Positions 36,419-49,391 of a DNA stretch of 64,000 nt are shown here, one piece after another. This DNA is from Clarireedia homoeocarpa (lineage: Eukaryota; Ascomycota; Leotiomycetes; Helotiales; Rutstroemiaceae), in NCBI GenBank assembly GCA_001465935.1, contig LNKV01000026.1, positions 305,001 through 369,000 of the forward strand. The letters run 5' to 3'. Under the pieces are notes generated by a model. It ran no database searches. It was not told where the DNA came from and worked only from the letters and a program-made list of their open reading frames with translations. How positions within the stretch are numbered: position 1 is the first letter of the stretch; each line of letters begins with the position of its first letter. Both the position numbers and the translations under genes were made by a program.

Positions 36419-39400
36419 ATGTATAAGTCACTGCTCCCAGCGAGCAACCATGCTCATGGCACAGGTAGAATCAAGTTTCCCGTGTCGATCACCATCCTTA
36501 TCGCAACTGTCCTCGTGCTGCAATTCCTTATCCTTCCTCAATACCTATACAAGCCCTCAGCCGCTGCCCAGGAGCTTTCAGACCATCACTTTTCGCGGCT
36601 CGAATCTGGATTGAAGAAATGCGTCGAATTCCACACACCAGCTAAGAAGTTGGGCAAACACGAGATCGTATCAAGGGAGAATCCTCGATGGAACCCAATT
36701 AGTGGTCAAGAAGGCATTGTTATCTTGAAGAATGCAACTCTGTTCGACGGGGAAAAGTTTCTGGGTGGTTCCGTTGATATCACATTCGAGAAAGGTATCA
36801 TTAAATCCTTATCTGATACATCTGTCGACACGATTTCACCTGATCCCCACGTCGAAGTGATTGACTTGCGAGGCAAATATGTAACACCCGGCCTCGTTGA
36901 TATGCATTCCCATCATTTCCTTCACTCGTGGCCAGTTCTTTCTACCACTGGTGAAACAAACGAGATGGATCTTCCCAGTGGCCCCCTCACACCATTTGTC
37001 CGAGCAATCGACTCTATGAAGGCCGATGACAAGGCCACAGCTATCATTGCATCTGGGGGTATTACGACATCTCTTCTAATTCCTGGATCTGCGAACATTA
37101 TGGGCGGAGAAGGTTTGTTGGTGAAAAATTTCGTGAAGGGTGGAGAGGCCGGCGAGGAAGTGGTTGAGGATGTCCTATTTGAACATGGTATACCTCCCAG
37201 CGAGAGGAAGAGATATATTAAAATGGCATGCGGTGAAAACCCAAAAGTAGTATACTCACATACACGAATGGGGAATGCTTGGATATTCCGAGAACACATG
37301 ACTCGAGCAAAGGAACTTCTAGAAAAACAAGAGATATGGTGTTTATCCGCTGCCGCTGCGAAGGAAACAGGAGATGCTGCTGCAATCTCCGAATTTATGG
37401 AGAAGGGCGGTTTGCCCGAGGAACTGGCACTTGAGACTTCGGTAGCAATGTTGCGAGGCAAAATTGGCATCAACATCCATTGCTACGAGCCTGAAGATAT
37501 TGAGGATATGCTCCGCCACAGCAAGGAATTTGGGTTTCGAATACAGGCATTTCATCATGCTCTTTCTGCCTGGAAAGTCCCGGAACTGATTAAAGCTAGC
37601 GGAGAGTATGCACCAATGTACTCTAGGTTCTGGAGCCTGAAATACTGATACTGATCTAGAAATATAACTGTCGCCACATTTTCTGAATTCGGATTCTACA
37701 AGAAAGAAGCGTACGATGCTAATTTGTGGGGTGGCAGCATACTAGCAGAGCATGGTGTGCCGGTCGCATTCAAATCCGTGAGTCTCCTTTAATAGCCGGT
37801 TAAACTTCTCTGATGGGAATATCTAGGACCACGTAGAAGAAGAAACAAACGCACAATACTTAATGTAAGGGATCAACTCCATGAACTATCTCTAAGTGCT
37901 ATGCTAAAAATCACCTCTTCAGATTCCAAGCCGCTACGGCACATTCATTCAATCTCTCCGAAGAACTAGCTTTGCAATCCGTCACTAGTGTGCCTGCTAA
38001 ATCACTTGAGGTTGACTATCGTGTTGGGTACACGCGAACTGGCTACGATGCCGATATTGTTGTCTGGAATGCACATCCTTTGCTCGCTGGAGCAGTCCCT
38101 GTACAGGTCTACATCGACGGAAAACCAACTTTGGACCCCAAGAAAGTGGTTGAGACAACAAAACTTAATTGGGCAGATGGAAGCCCATTAAACAATCCAG
38201 TGGTACGAAAGCTGCCCACGGCCGAAGAAGTACAGAGTCTCTGTCAGCCAGCGAAGGACGCAACTCAGAAACTGGTGATTAAGGGCATCAGGAGAAGCTA
38301 TTTGGGAGAGCATCAAAGAGGTCAGAAGACGACTGATAAACTAACCCTAGTTATCAAAGATGGAAAGAAAGTTTGTTTAGATTCGGAAGAGAATTGCGCA
38401 ATTGCTAGTGGCGGTGGGTTAGTCATAGAGCTTGAAAACGGCAGTGTGCTGCCTGGACTTGTTGCTGTGTCACCCAGTCTCGGCCTAGCAGAAATAACGA
38501 CAGACCCAAAGGCTACGGATGGGTCTCTTGGCAAGAGCGTATCTGGACTCGAGGTCGAGAACATTGTCTATGCTAAGTATGGTGTTCACCTTGACGGGAG
38601 AGGATTCTCTCGAGCACGACTTGGCGGCATTACTAGAGCAATTACCACACCTCTTTCCGAGACGTTCTTCGGCGGTGTGAGCACTGGTATAAAGACAAGT
38701 GGAAAGAACACTATTCTTGATGGTGGCATTTTCCAGGATGATGTGGCGCTGCACTTTGCAGTTGGGCAAATAGCCAAACGTACGTCTGAGGACAATCTCA
38801 ATGATGAGAAAGTAACTAACATCAAATAGATTTTGATACTGTACCGACGGTATCATCTGCTATCGCGAAACTCGGACACATCCTACTTGACAACGTAGAT
38901 AAAGATAACATTTATGGTAGTGTCTCCAACGGCTCTTTCCCTTTGGTAGTTCACGTCGACAACGAGGTAAGACTGTCCTTGTCCTTACACCTTAGTCTCT
39001 GACATGAAAATAGTACGATATCCTACAACTTCTCAAACTGAAGGCCAGCCATCCGACCCCTCTAAAGTTGGTACTTTTGGGTGGGGCTGGCGCTCATTTG
39101 GTATGCATCCAACCCTACGCCACATTGTTGTACTCGTCTAACGGGGTAAAATAGGTTGCCAAGGAGATTGCCGAATCCAAAACTCCACTTATTCTGACCC
39201 AAAACCGTGGCGCCCCAGACACATTTGAAAAACGAAGTGCTCTTTCTGGGCCCCCGCTGACTCGTTCCCCAGCCGCAGTTCTTGCAGACGCAGGAGTATT
39301 GTTTGGACTGGCAATAACAGGTGAAGGCAGTAAGTATCAATTCATTTCTTGCAGATACGAATGTCGCTGATGATAATCGAGGCAATTCTCACATCCATAA

Positions 39401-39614
39401 TCTTGCGATTGAAGCTGGCTGGGCTGGTAAATACTCAAACCTCAGTAAAAGCGAGGCTGTGGACCTTGTCTCTACAAATATAGAGAAAATTCTCGACTTG
39501 GATGTTTCAGAGGATTTTGTGGTCTGGGAAGGTGACCCATTGCAGTTAGGGGCGAGCGTAGTGCTGAGTATTGAAGGGGGTAAAATTGGGACGTGTTGGC
39601 CACATTCTACCTAA
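36419..39614 (+). CDS. Membrane-anchored amidohydrolase (CE9-type annotated family in fungi)
   Basis: Metal-dependent hydrolase of the amidohydrolase superfamily; fungal homologues are usually annotated as carbohydrate esterase family 9, but the true substrate is unknown. Eight exons: 36419-37605, 37660-37777, 37827-37864, 37923-38779, 38830-38966, 39014-39100, 39155-39329 and 39355-39614, in frame to about 952 residues. A single hydrophobic segment at residues 22-42 suggests a signal anchor. The metal-binding motif is GLVDMHSHH; later His-containing blocks are INIHCYEPED and FHHALSAW. A second, less conserved half contains HIHNLAIEAGW near the C terminus. The intron before the last exon is very short (25 nt as drawn, or 34 nt from 39321) and may instead be a frameshift. 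Confidence 0.82.
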
Positions 39615-39913
39615 ACTGTTGAAATTTTACGAAAGGTTTATTCTAAGCAGTGGGTTCCACAATAGCACAATCCGAACCTCTGACAAGGCTTTTCGATGGG
39701 TTAGTAGCAGGTTAGTAGGAGGCAACAAAATATTTTGTATGGTTAGCGGAACTTGTTGGGTTTTCACCACTAGTAAGGTTTATAAATTAGCAAATCGCAG
39801 GGCCAGTATTGCTAGAAATGTATTTAAGGAATGAGATTGCGACCGAATTGGTTTATATACTACAACAAATCCTGCGTGCACCACTACTCCTCAGTTAAGC
39901 CTGCATAAACAAA

Positions 39914-40870
39914 ATGTCAAGTTTCTCCAATTCCTCAATCCACCAAACTCAGATACATGAGTTGTCTTTTAGCACAAGCTCAAAATTATCATCGGGAACT
40001 GGATCTGACATAGAAGAGCGACCAAAACAAGCCAGACTAAAGCTGTTCAGCACGCCGTCCTCAACCAGCTTAAGCAGTTTGGGATCGAAGTTCACACCGA
40101 AGATCCAATCCAGGAATAATTTTTTTTTATCCATAACATTCCCACGCAGCAACAGTAACTTGAGTGCTCATAGTTTAGCACTTCAATCGAAACATCAGAA
40201 ACTAACGCAGGACTGGAATACCTTGCTATGGGTCATCATTAAGCAACAAAGGGAGTGCGCCGCGGTCCGAAGAGAACTCAAGAATACTAGATCCGAACGT
40301 CAAAATTTGGAAGAACAACTGAAGGATTTGATTCCACAGATTGAGAAGATCCGTGCTCTAGAGACGGAGCAAGAGAAGGCGTTGAGGGAAGAAGAGGCAA
40401 CTATGAAAAGTATAGATGAGAAAGATGGACGTCTGAGGAAAAAAATGAAGGACGTGCTCAATGAGATGGATGATCATCTCCCCTATAAGAGAGAAGTTTT
40501 GAAGAAGGAAAAGAAAGAAGAAAAACGTTGGCAAGAACAAGACGAAAGAGAATTAAAGGAAGAGCAGAAGGAACTTAGAAGGCAGAAGATTGAGCAAGAG
40601 CTGAAGAGTGCACAGAATGCAAAGTCTGACACCGGCGAAGAGAAGAGAAATGAGCATGCGGTGCAAGAGGATGAAGAAATGAAAGGTAAAGTTCATGCAA
40701 ATCTTGATGGAAAACGCGTCGATGAAGCAGATAGAAGGAAGGAGGTAGAGACACGGCGGAGTGGGAAGACCGCGGGCCGTCGTAGTGGTAAGGAAACAGA
40801 GGAGTTCCAACGAGGACTATTCAAGCAAAAACATCCGGGAGCTTCTCATTCGTACATAGTGTATCAGTAG
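39914..40870 (+). CDS. Hypothetical coiled-coil protein
   Basis: Single-exon frame of 318 residues from ATG 39914. The first 90 residues are Ser-rich with many Leu and Thr; residues about 90-230 are strongly charged with the heptad pattern of a coiled coil (Glu/Lys/Arg-rich, with Leu and Ile spaced regularly); residues 230-300 are charged and low in hydrophobics. I recognise no domain. The intact frame and ATG context support a gene, but composition alone cannot exclude a chance frame in a biased region. It lies 300 bp downstream of the amidohydrolase on the same strand. Confidence 0.6.
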   Translation: MSSFSNSSIHQTQIHELSFSTSSKLSSGTGSDIEERPKQARLKLFSTPSSTSLSSLGSKFTPKIQSRNNFFLSITFPRSNSNLSAHSLALQSKHQKLTQDWNTLLWVIIKQQRECAAVRRELKNTRSERQNLEEQLKDLIPQIEKIRALETEQEKALREEEATMKSIDEKDGRLRKKMKDVLNEMDDHLPYKREVLKKEKKEEKRWQEQDERELKEEQKELRRQKIEQELKSAQNAKSDTGEEKRNEHAVQEDEEMKGKVHANLDGKRVDEADRRKEVETRRSGKTAGRRSGKETEEFQRGLFKQKHPGASHSYIVYQ

Positions 40871-41689
40871 CTACACCTTATCATGCCACAATTCGATGAA
40901 TCTATACAAGCGAAATGGAGAACAGAGAGATAATGTGTTGATTTTCCGAGGAGCAATCGTTGACAGCCGAAAGTGCTGGGAGCACAGCCTTGTTCTCTGA
41001 TTATCCTTCACTCATGAGGCTAAAATGAAGCATTCGACGTGCGAATTAATGTAGAGATGAGGTGAAGTCAATGAAATGATGCTTGTTGCTGTACTTGCTG
41101 CTGTACTTGCTGCTGTACTTGTTGCTCCAATATTGACCCCTTGATATACCTCTCAACTCCGGCAAAAGTGTCTCTTCAAGAACGAATGGCGGCCCGGAAT
41201 ACGGAGAATCATAGCTCCCGACGAGGCCACCTCGGCTAACCTTACTAGAATAAGTGCTTTGCTTCTATATTATTGTTTCCGTTCCTATCACGCCAATTCA
41301 CTCGCAGCAATTTCAGAATCAAGGATTGGAGCGCAGCTCGGCATATAAAGCTTGTGCCGGAGACTTTTAGTGACTGCGGTACCTCGAAAATCAACGGGAA
41401 ATTATCTCTGATTCCTCTAACTGGGTCAGGTTACTGCGACCGAACTTCTTTATCTGGAACTACTCCCACCTCGAACGATCGCGAACACTTAAAAACGTGA
41501 GCGGTAAACTCGACTTTCTCGCGACTCATACACATAAATCCCGCGCAGAGGTTGCTTGGTAGAACCTGATTGCAGTGTCCGTAGTTTTAGTATGCAACAG
41601 CCGGCACGAGGAATCGCTATGCGCGTTTCGAAGACTTAACATACCACATCGACCGGTCGCTGTTTGGCTCGCTGTATTGTGTCTTCAAC
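40871..41689. other. Intergenic region with a 12-bp minisatellite
   Basis: Region between the coiled-coil gene and Hir3. It contains the TTGCTGCTGTAC array at 41083-41128 and the upstream region of Hir3. A 75-codon plus-strand frame at 41273-41500 has no recognisable features. Confidence 0.5.
41083..41128. repeat. TTGCTGCTGTAC 12-bp tandem repeat
   Basis: Three full units of TTG(C/T)TGCTGTAC and a partial fourth, about 560 bp upstream of the Hir3 start codon. Confidence 0.9.
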
Positions 41690-44600
41690 ATGGTGATTGG
41701 TCTCTTTCGGGGAATTGAGAATCTGCTAATACAAATAGGCGTCATTCACAGCTTTAAACATTGAACCCGATGACCATAGCGATGTGGAAGTCGACAACAC
41801 TAAAGAGCTTCGGGTGAGTTCCGTAGCAGAGCTGGGCTGCTTTGGCAGATAGCTAACAGTTAACAGATAGAAGATGCGCTCAAGCTCTATCAGGCGGCGT
41901 TAAAGCTCCATGCTCAGGGTGTTGCCTTTTACCCACAAGCTGCAGAAGCATATAAGACTTTGTTTCAGTCAGAGATCTTTACCTATCCGGAAGCTATTAC
42001 GGAATTCACAAGACTGGAGGAACATCCAGAGGTCGAATACGTCGATTCATCCGCACCGCTCAATCTTGATATTGGTCCTGTTGCGCTCGACGGCACATCC
42101 AGTACCCTACCGCAAATATTGTACCTTGCATATAAGAACCATGGACAATTCATTCTCGACTGTATAAAATGTCGTTTGCGAAATGCGAAGGACTCGACGA
42201 ATGCGTTAGAAGACCTTGCGACAATAGCGATACAGGCAAAATTGTCATTGGAAGATTTTGGACGTGCTCTAGCAAGCGATGAATCTGACACGGAGCTATG
42301 GAGAAGGGCAGGTCGTGTAGCTGCAATGCTTGGCAGTCGCAGAATATATAGGTTTTGTCTTGAAGCCGCAGTTGAAGTGGACGATGATCCCACCGTGGCG
42401 GAAGTTGAACCTCAGTCGTTAGAAGAGGGCTTCGCAGGGGAGCAGTTGAAACAAGAACTCGAATTACTCTCAGATGAGCTATCTCTCTTCCATCCCATTA
42501 TGGGACCATTTAAGAAGAAGTACATGCCAGAGTTCCTCCGAAAACACATGGATCCCTATCCGTTCCTCCCTAATCCGATTAGGCATCTTGAACACAATGA
42601 GGGTAATTCAATGGAGATCCCCCAAGGTCGTACAATCATCAGCGTGCCTGACAGATCATGGACCTCAGTTGGCCATGAGCTGGGTCAGGCTGCTCTTTCC
42701 CCGCAGGGTCTTCCTAGTAGCGGCGCTATTCTTGCTCTGCCCCCCGGAGAGGAGCAAAATGATTCGATGGATGATGTAACTGCTGTACAGGACCAAATTC
42801 AAGACCAACTTATGAAAGATACTATAATGACCATATCTCCTGCTGCAGATAGTAGCGGCAATGCTACTCCATGCACGTTGAATTCTGAAGAGCGAATCGT
42901 CGAAGTTGTCACGACTACGACAGTGCCGCTGGCGGATGGACACTCAGTTTCTGCAAGCTCATCCTTGCCCACAAGAAAGCGATCACAATCTGCCGCTGGG
43001 TTACGTGAAGTTACGGAAGAAGAAAATAACACACACAAAAGGAGTAGACGTATACGGAACCGGGAAAGCACTGCCGAGACTCCAGTCGATCCCGCAACTC
43101 AGTATGCTGAACAGCTACTAGCATTCTCGAAGGCAGATGATGATGTATTCCGCTTCGTCCATAATCTTCTCTCCAAGCTGGGTGTTGAAGACCTCGGGAT
43201 ACGACAACAGCTCGAAATAGCTCTGTCAGCTAGTGAAAGCTCTGGCCGCAAGGAAGCGTTAGCTAATACAGCTGTCAGAGACTTGCGTGATATCATGAGG
43301 AGCTGGGATGACAGCAAGGCATCTCTGTTCCAGAATACCAGCGCAGCAGATATACTTGGCTCATCTGCAGGTGGTGCAAATGCCGGGCTTGCTGCTTTTC
43401 TCGAGCATTCAAAATCTGGTCCACAAAAAATCTCTAACAAGCCGATACATACAAAATCTTCGGGGCTCGATTTATTCGCACAAAAAATAGAAAGTGAATG
43501 GCTACCATTGCAGGATACTGTCTTTGAATGGTTATGTATCATTCTTTCTACATACCAACAACGGTTATGGCCAGAGGATTTGAAAGTCGCTGTGGTGCGC
43601 GTAATCAGCTTTCTTGATGCCGACGTCTACAGTCGAATTAGTTCGGATCTTAACTTTCAGCTTGTATCAGAAGAGAATCCGAAAGAAGTGTCCAAATTTG
43701 AAAAATTGACCCAAACAATTTTTGAGCTTCATCTTGATGTGTATTCTCGTATCACCAACCCTAACAGCGTCGTCCAATATGAGATCAGGGTTATGACTAA
43801 AGATCGACTTGACAGATGGGCAGATTTCGCAGCGTCGGTGATTCACAGCCGTGAGCGACAACCTGATGACGAACTGGCTCTTCGATATCTCTGGGCGTCT
43901 GTCTTTTATGCGACCATTCCAGATGATGTCTCTCGCGAACATAAAGTTCTACTTTGGGCTGATCTTCAACGTATACTCGGATCCGTTGACAGGCCAGCAA
44001 TTGAGCTGCCCAATAACGCGGTTATGCCTGAAATATCCATTTCCGCGGCAGAGCGAGAAGTGTCGAGGTTGACGACCATGGAATTTTTTCAGAATCTCTT
44101 TCAGGCTGATAAGACAGACCCTCTATCAATCATCGAGACATTGGAGCCAGTTTTAGATCCAGAATCGACGGCTCAGAGCGCGAGGAATGAGGACGCGTTG
44201 CGCGACGAAGGTGGACCTTCGGACAGCGCTGATAATACTCCAGCAGCATTGCGCGACATGTGGAAGTTCTTACAAAGTGGAAGCACCTCACTTAGACTTT
44301 TTCTTTGGCAACGGCTGCGCGAGGCCTATGTCAGTATTGGGTACAACACTAAAGTCTTCTCATGTCACCTGAAATGCATAGAAATCATTGTGGCAGACAT
44401 GAGGAGTGCGGATTACGTTGACAGCTCAGATGAGCCTCGCCGTCATAAATTATTGGTGTGGTTCAAGGCGCTCGACGACCTGCTAGTCAAAGCTCTTACA
44501 ATTGCTCTGAACGATGCTGCGACTTGCTTCGAAATTATTGATGAGCGTCATCTAAAAAGTACATGCGCTGCTTTGGCTCAACTCAGTCGAGTGTTGCATC

Positions 44601-47387
44601 CTGCTGCAGTTTTTGATGATGAGGTAAGGGTAGGCATGACTACATTACCTCAAACACCTACCTATGCTCTGCACGGTTCCTTTAATGCATTTCTTAACAA
44701 GCTTCGGGAAATGCAGGTGCGCACTTGGGCACTGCAGTATACCATGATTAAGGAAGCAATGGCCCAAAATCGCGAGCTGTTCTCAACTCCCGACAACGAT
44801 CTTGCAGACTACCTTGCTTTAGTTCACTATGCTCTTGGTCTACGAAAATGCTGCAAGGTATCTAACAAGATATTCCTTAAAATGATGAAGGTAGAAATGT
44901 CGCGCCTGAAGCATGTTGATAAATGGGAAGACTATTTAGGCCAAGTATTATTTGATCTTTATGGTATTCGGCTTGGTGTTGGTGCATGTATGTTGGACGA
45001 TCACGGCTGTCCGACGGAAAATCTCGACCGACGAACCGTCTTAAGCATCGCGCAACAAGTAATATCGATTGCAAATAACATGCCTATGAAGGACCTCATG
45101 AAGCACGAATTACGGCCAACCATTGAGAAAATGCAAACAGCTGTCGGTCAAGCCAAATCCACGCCTGCAATGACGCATAATCTTCGGAACATAACCGAGT
45201 ATCTCAAGACTTCAATCCGTCCACACGACATGTATCAAGCTTTGAGAGGTCAAGCTCAAATTGACTCCGTCACTGTTCAAACTCAAGATAGTCCTCTGGC
45301 TAACAAAGGCTGGTACTTTCTGCTGGGTATGATGGCTTTGACCAAATTTCGTTCCCAAAAGCGACTTGGGCCAGGTACACAAACAGATGATATGCAAATC
45401 GGAGCACATTTTATGAAACTCCAACTGCAGTATACTATTGATCATTGGGAAGCTTGGTATAGACTAGCTCAGTGTTATGATTTGGAACTGGAAGAGGAAG
45501 TTCTTTGGAGTGCGGATAAGATTAACAACCATCGTCAGGATCTCGTAAGGCTACAAAGGCATTCTATCCACTGCTACATCATGGCACTTTCTACTGCCAT
45601 GCGATGTGCAGACAGCACCTTTGGAGCCGCCGAGAAGTTGTCCGAGATGTACCACGACTTCGGAATGCGTCTATATGCATCATCTCGAGAACCGTTCAGT
45701 ATGGAAGCATTTTATGTGGACGATGAGAAGCATATGAGTGGTCCCGCTGGCATGTACAAAGCAATGCAACATGAAGAAATGAGTCGGTATAAAGTATGGA
45801 AGTATGCATCGCGGTTGTTCAGGCGTTCCTTAGTTGACCGGCCAAATTATTGGTTGTAAGTGTATCTCACCTAAAATATATTGGAGTGCTAACTTGGCCA
45901 GAAACCATTTCATGCTTGGAAAATGCGAGTGGAAGATGATTACCAGAAGTCAAGAAGAATGGGAGCACAAAGGGCCTCCAAGTAATCTTCCAACCATCGA
46001 CATGATTCTTAAGCATTTCGTACGCGCCATAGAAACCTGTCCAAAACCAAGGGACAGCCGCCAGGAGCCTGTCCTAGAGCCTCACTACAAACTAGTTTCT
46101 CTTGTCCACAAATTGGTATCAAGAGGCGAAATGGAACCACAGGCTGCCGCCAAGCTACTTCAAGAGCAACCGTATGGGCCGAGAAAGGGCGATCCTTTCG
46201 TAATTAGTGACGAAGAGGACTGGGAAATCTTCATCCTTGCATGCTTCCGTCAACTAAGAAATGCAGATAAACCACATTGGCATCACCGAATGATTGCTCG
46301 CGTGGCCAACATCATCTATGATGATTCAAAGCCAGATTATGTGCAGGCGTGTGCTGCTCGCATCGAGTTCCGTGAGTCCATCTTCACGAAGACGATGTCC
46401 ATGAACGTTTGGAAACCAGATGCAGAAAGGCCAGGCAGGCATTTTGTCTATATGCAACGCTACGCGATGTTCATGGCTAAGCTGCTCTTCCTTATCAATG
46501 ATAAAGCCAACATGGAACAGTTAGCTAAGCGTGTCAGGAAGCGTGCTGTCGACTTTTACAAATTCAACGATGTCTGGAACGAATGCTGCACGACTTATCT
46601 ACGACTTATTCGCAAAGCAGCTTCGATTCCTGCAAATGTTGATGAGGTCTTCAAAGGCATCTCTCAAGCAGAATTCGATGCTTACTCGGAGAGGATCGAA
46701 CTTTCAATCAGTGATGGTAGCCTGTCGTATCCGGCGCTCGACGCTCTCCGCGAAACTATCGAGTTGAAGAAACTCAACGGTAGTATTTCGAAAGTCGCAC
46801 CAATCGATGACATGATCAACGACATATGGGCAGTGCTTTACATACAGGTTGTCAAAGATACTCCGCCGATTGACGCAGCATCTTTACAAATACCGCAGGC
46901 TGATGGAGAAACTGCTGCGAAGTCATCCGGCCCAATGAGTCTAAATCACCTTATGAACACCGATGCGACTAGTACAGAGCTACCAACAAGTGTCGAACCA
47001 CCGAAACCCCGCAAACTCGGTATTAGCCGTCGTGCTGTCATTCAAAAAGCCGAGCAAGCTATTGCCCGTGCAGGTGAGACGACCAAACCCATCATTGCCT
47101 CACGACCTCGGAACTCCATTTCGACACCTGTAGTTCCCGCGAATTCATCGCCACAGATTGGCGGTTCATCTACGCCTAGGATTGAGATACCTCTTACCGC
47201 GGTCCAACATAGCGCCCCGCGAGACGACAGCTCAGCACCAGGTAGTGTCCACGATAGCGCGGATGATGAGAGCGATCTAAGTGATGTTCCAGATATGGAC
47301 GACATGGACGCATCTATGATATTTCCCAATTTAATGAGGAGGGTTGGAAGCACCAGTGGAAGAAATACGCCGGTGCAGGATAGTTGA
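41690..47387 (+). CDS. HIR3: HIR histone chaperone complex subunit Hir3 (CABIN1-like)
   Basis: Large scaffold subunit of the HIR complex, which deposits H3-H4 outside replication and represses histone genes. Four exons: 41690-41692 (the start codon alone), 41739-41813, 41867-45855 and 45902-47387, 1850 residues. The start is inferred because ATG|GCG gives MASFTALNIEPDD in frame with the next exons, while the ATG at 41960 inside exon 3 would lose the N-terminal EDALKLYQAALKLHAQG TPR-like helix. The middle contains acidic and Lys-rich linkers (RKRSQSAAGL, HKRSRRIRNRES) and the C-terminal part has charged Ser/Pro-rich tail sequence. The splice at 45855/45902 rebuilds NYWLNHFMLGKCEW, conserved in the family. 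No lesion was seen. Confidence 0.88.
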
Positions 47388-48406
47388 TTGCACATTTCCA
47401 ATAGTTAGAGGGTTGAAATGGAGTTCAGAAGGGCATGGTAAGGATATACCTAGGGTGGAAAGTTTTTACAGACTTGCATTGTATCATTGTATGATTAGTA
47501 AAACGCTGGGTAATATGTACATTGGGCTTGTCTACATAGACTCTACATTAGCTCATCCCTGCTTTGCTTCTAAAAGCAAGCGGCAAAGGAAAACTTGCTA
47601 CGAAATAACTCGGATGATGCAATTCATCGAAGGGAAGTTCTTACGTGCCTATGCCTCCGCTACATCGGCACCATCCTATGATACCGTGCCTCGAACTTAC
47701 CAACCATCCGCGCGAAGACCTCAATCATCCCGCAGTAGGAACTATATGCATGTTTGTATGTATGTGTAATGCCAAGTTTCCCTACATTCACCAGAATCCC
47801 CCACTCAGCATAGACACAACCATACCTTCCTAATCAAAACTCAGAATTGGTATCTACTGCCGAAGTGTCACTTACCATTTCTCTTTACAGAATTCGCGTA
47901 CAATTTCGTGTCTCATAAAGCTTACTATCACACGACAAAACGGCAAGCCTTATCTATTCAACCGACTTGTCCCTTATTTATCCGACGGTCGCTTCTCCTA
48001 CTATGCCGAATTTTTACATGTGCGAATTTTCTTTTGCTGGTCTGAGGGGTCGATGTGCAAGGTTCCCCAGAATTCGGGAAATAGGAAGTTGGGTCAGAAT
48101 GTTGGCTTGTGATGTCGGATGACGGAAGGATAGTCAGGAGCAGGTGCTTTTGGGAGGTAGGAGTTGGTTTCCGGAATTCGGCTGTTAAATGCTAGGGCTT
48201 ATTGAATTGTTGGTGAGCGTTGGAATGGGAGAATTAGGGATGGATAGTTTTGGTCACAGGGACAAGTTGGAGAGAAGATGTGGGATATTAACTTGCGTGG
48301 TATCCACAGTGTGAGTGTCTATGATAGTGTTTCTTTGTCTAGAGCTTTATGTTGCTACAGCTATAGGAAGAATTACACATTCAAAAGTACTATCACACGC
48401 ATCACA
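47388..48406. other. Intergenic region, no gene seen
   Basis: 3' flank of Hir3 and 5' flank of the next gene. A plus-strand frame through the Hir3 stop into the 3' flank is a shadow. No domain was seen. Confidence 0.5.
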
Positions 48407-49089
48407 ATGCCCAACCTCGTCCTCCCTGCCCTCTCCCTTTCCATCCTCTTCTCCACCGTCCTCGCATCCCCCCTCCCCCTCCCCATCCCATCCGCAGCAG
48501 TCTCCCTCAGCACAGATTACACATCACTCGGTCACCTCCTCGCACTTAACGCCTCATCCCCGTATTTCCCAGGCGTCGGTCCTGTTAGTGGCTGCATAAC
48601 CTCTTCCTTTAAATGGACGCTCGATACAACTGCCTGCGCTGTCTTCCACGGTACACGCACGACGTACAATAAGCAAATCGGTATGTTTATGTATGACTTT
48701 ACGAGTCGTGCTGGCCAGTGCGGATTATTGGAGGGTGGGAAAGTAGCTTGTGGGAATGAGGTCTTGGAGGATGGGAAATGGAGTGCGGTAGGTTGACCTT
48801 TTGTATGAGTGTTTGTTTGAAGGATGAAATGATATAGCACAAGGCTGTGGAGGATTGCTTGGAAGTGAGTCGATGCTGGTGATGGTGCTAATTTTTGGTG
48901 GAATAGCCGAATTCGACAGTCCCGGGGGTGCCGTTGTACATGATGGGGTGGGCGAATTGGCCAGTGCAGGAATGGCCGAGTAAGGGAGTGGATGTGGATG
49001 TTTGGAATACGTTGGTGGATAATCCTGTTCCGGGAGTGGTTTTGGAAGGATTCAAGAAATCCTTTAGTGTGAAGTGGCAGGCCATCTAG
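48407..49089 (+). CDS. Small secreted protein of unknown function
   Basis: Start ATG 48407 gives MPNLVLPALSLSILFSTVLA, a clear signal peptide, followed by a Pro-rich stretch. Mature features include GPVSGCITSSFKW, TTACAVFHG and ACGNEV with four cysteines. The gene ends GFKKSFSVKWQAI at TAG 49087-49089. The simple model has exons 48407-48787 and 48907-49089, 187 residues. A model with a 27-nt in-frame microexon at 48838-48864 (introns of 50 and 42 nt) adds HKAVEDCLE and is also well formed. I do not recognise the family. Confidence 0.7.
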
Positions 49090-49391
49090 TTCCAATATGT
49101 TAGAATCCTTCTCACTCAACTGTATCGGAAGGTCACAACTTCTTTGGGGTGATAGGGTGGCATCTATCTGAATTCAAAGTTTGCCTTGAATGCGCTATGT
49201 AGACTACTGATGAACCATCAAGCAATCTTCAAGGTGGCGTTGGTAAAGAAACGCGCAAGTTTAGCTTAGGGGAACACTATGCAAGATGCTCAGTGATCCG
49301 GTACTGCTAAATGGAAATTATAACCTTCACATATTAAAGCATCAGATGAGACTTGAGGCGGGGAATCTTTTGCCTACTTGTAAGACTTGGT
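49090..49391. other. Short convergent spacer, no gene seen
   Basis: 3' flanks of the secreted-protein gene and riboflavin synthase. Nothing notable was seen. Confidence 0.5.

Noticed and set aside
47344..47769. Plus-strand frame through the Hir3 stop into the 3' flank
   Set aside because: It overlaps the Hir3 end in another frame and has no features of its own.
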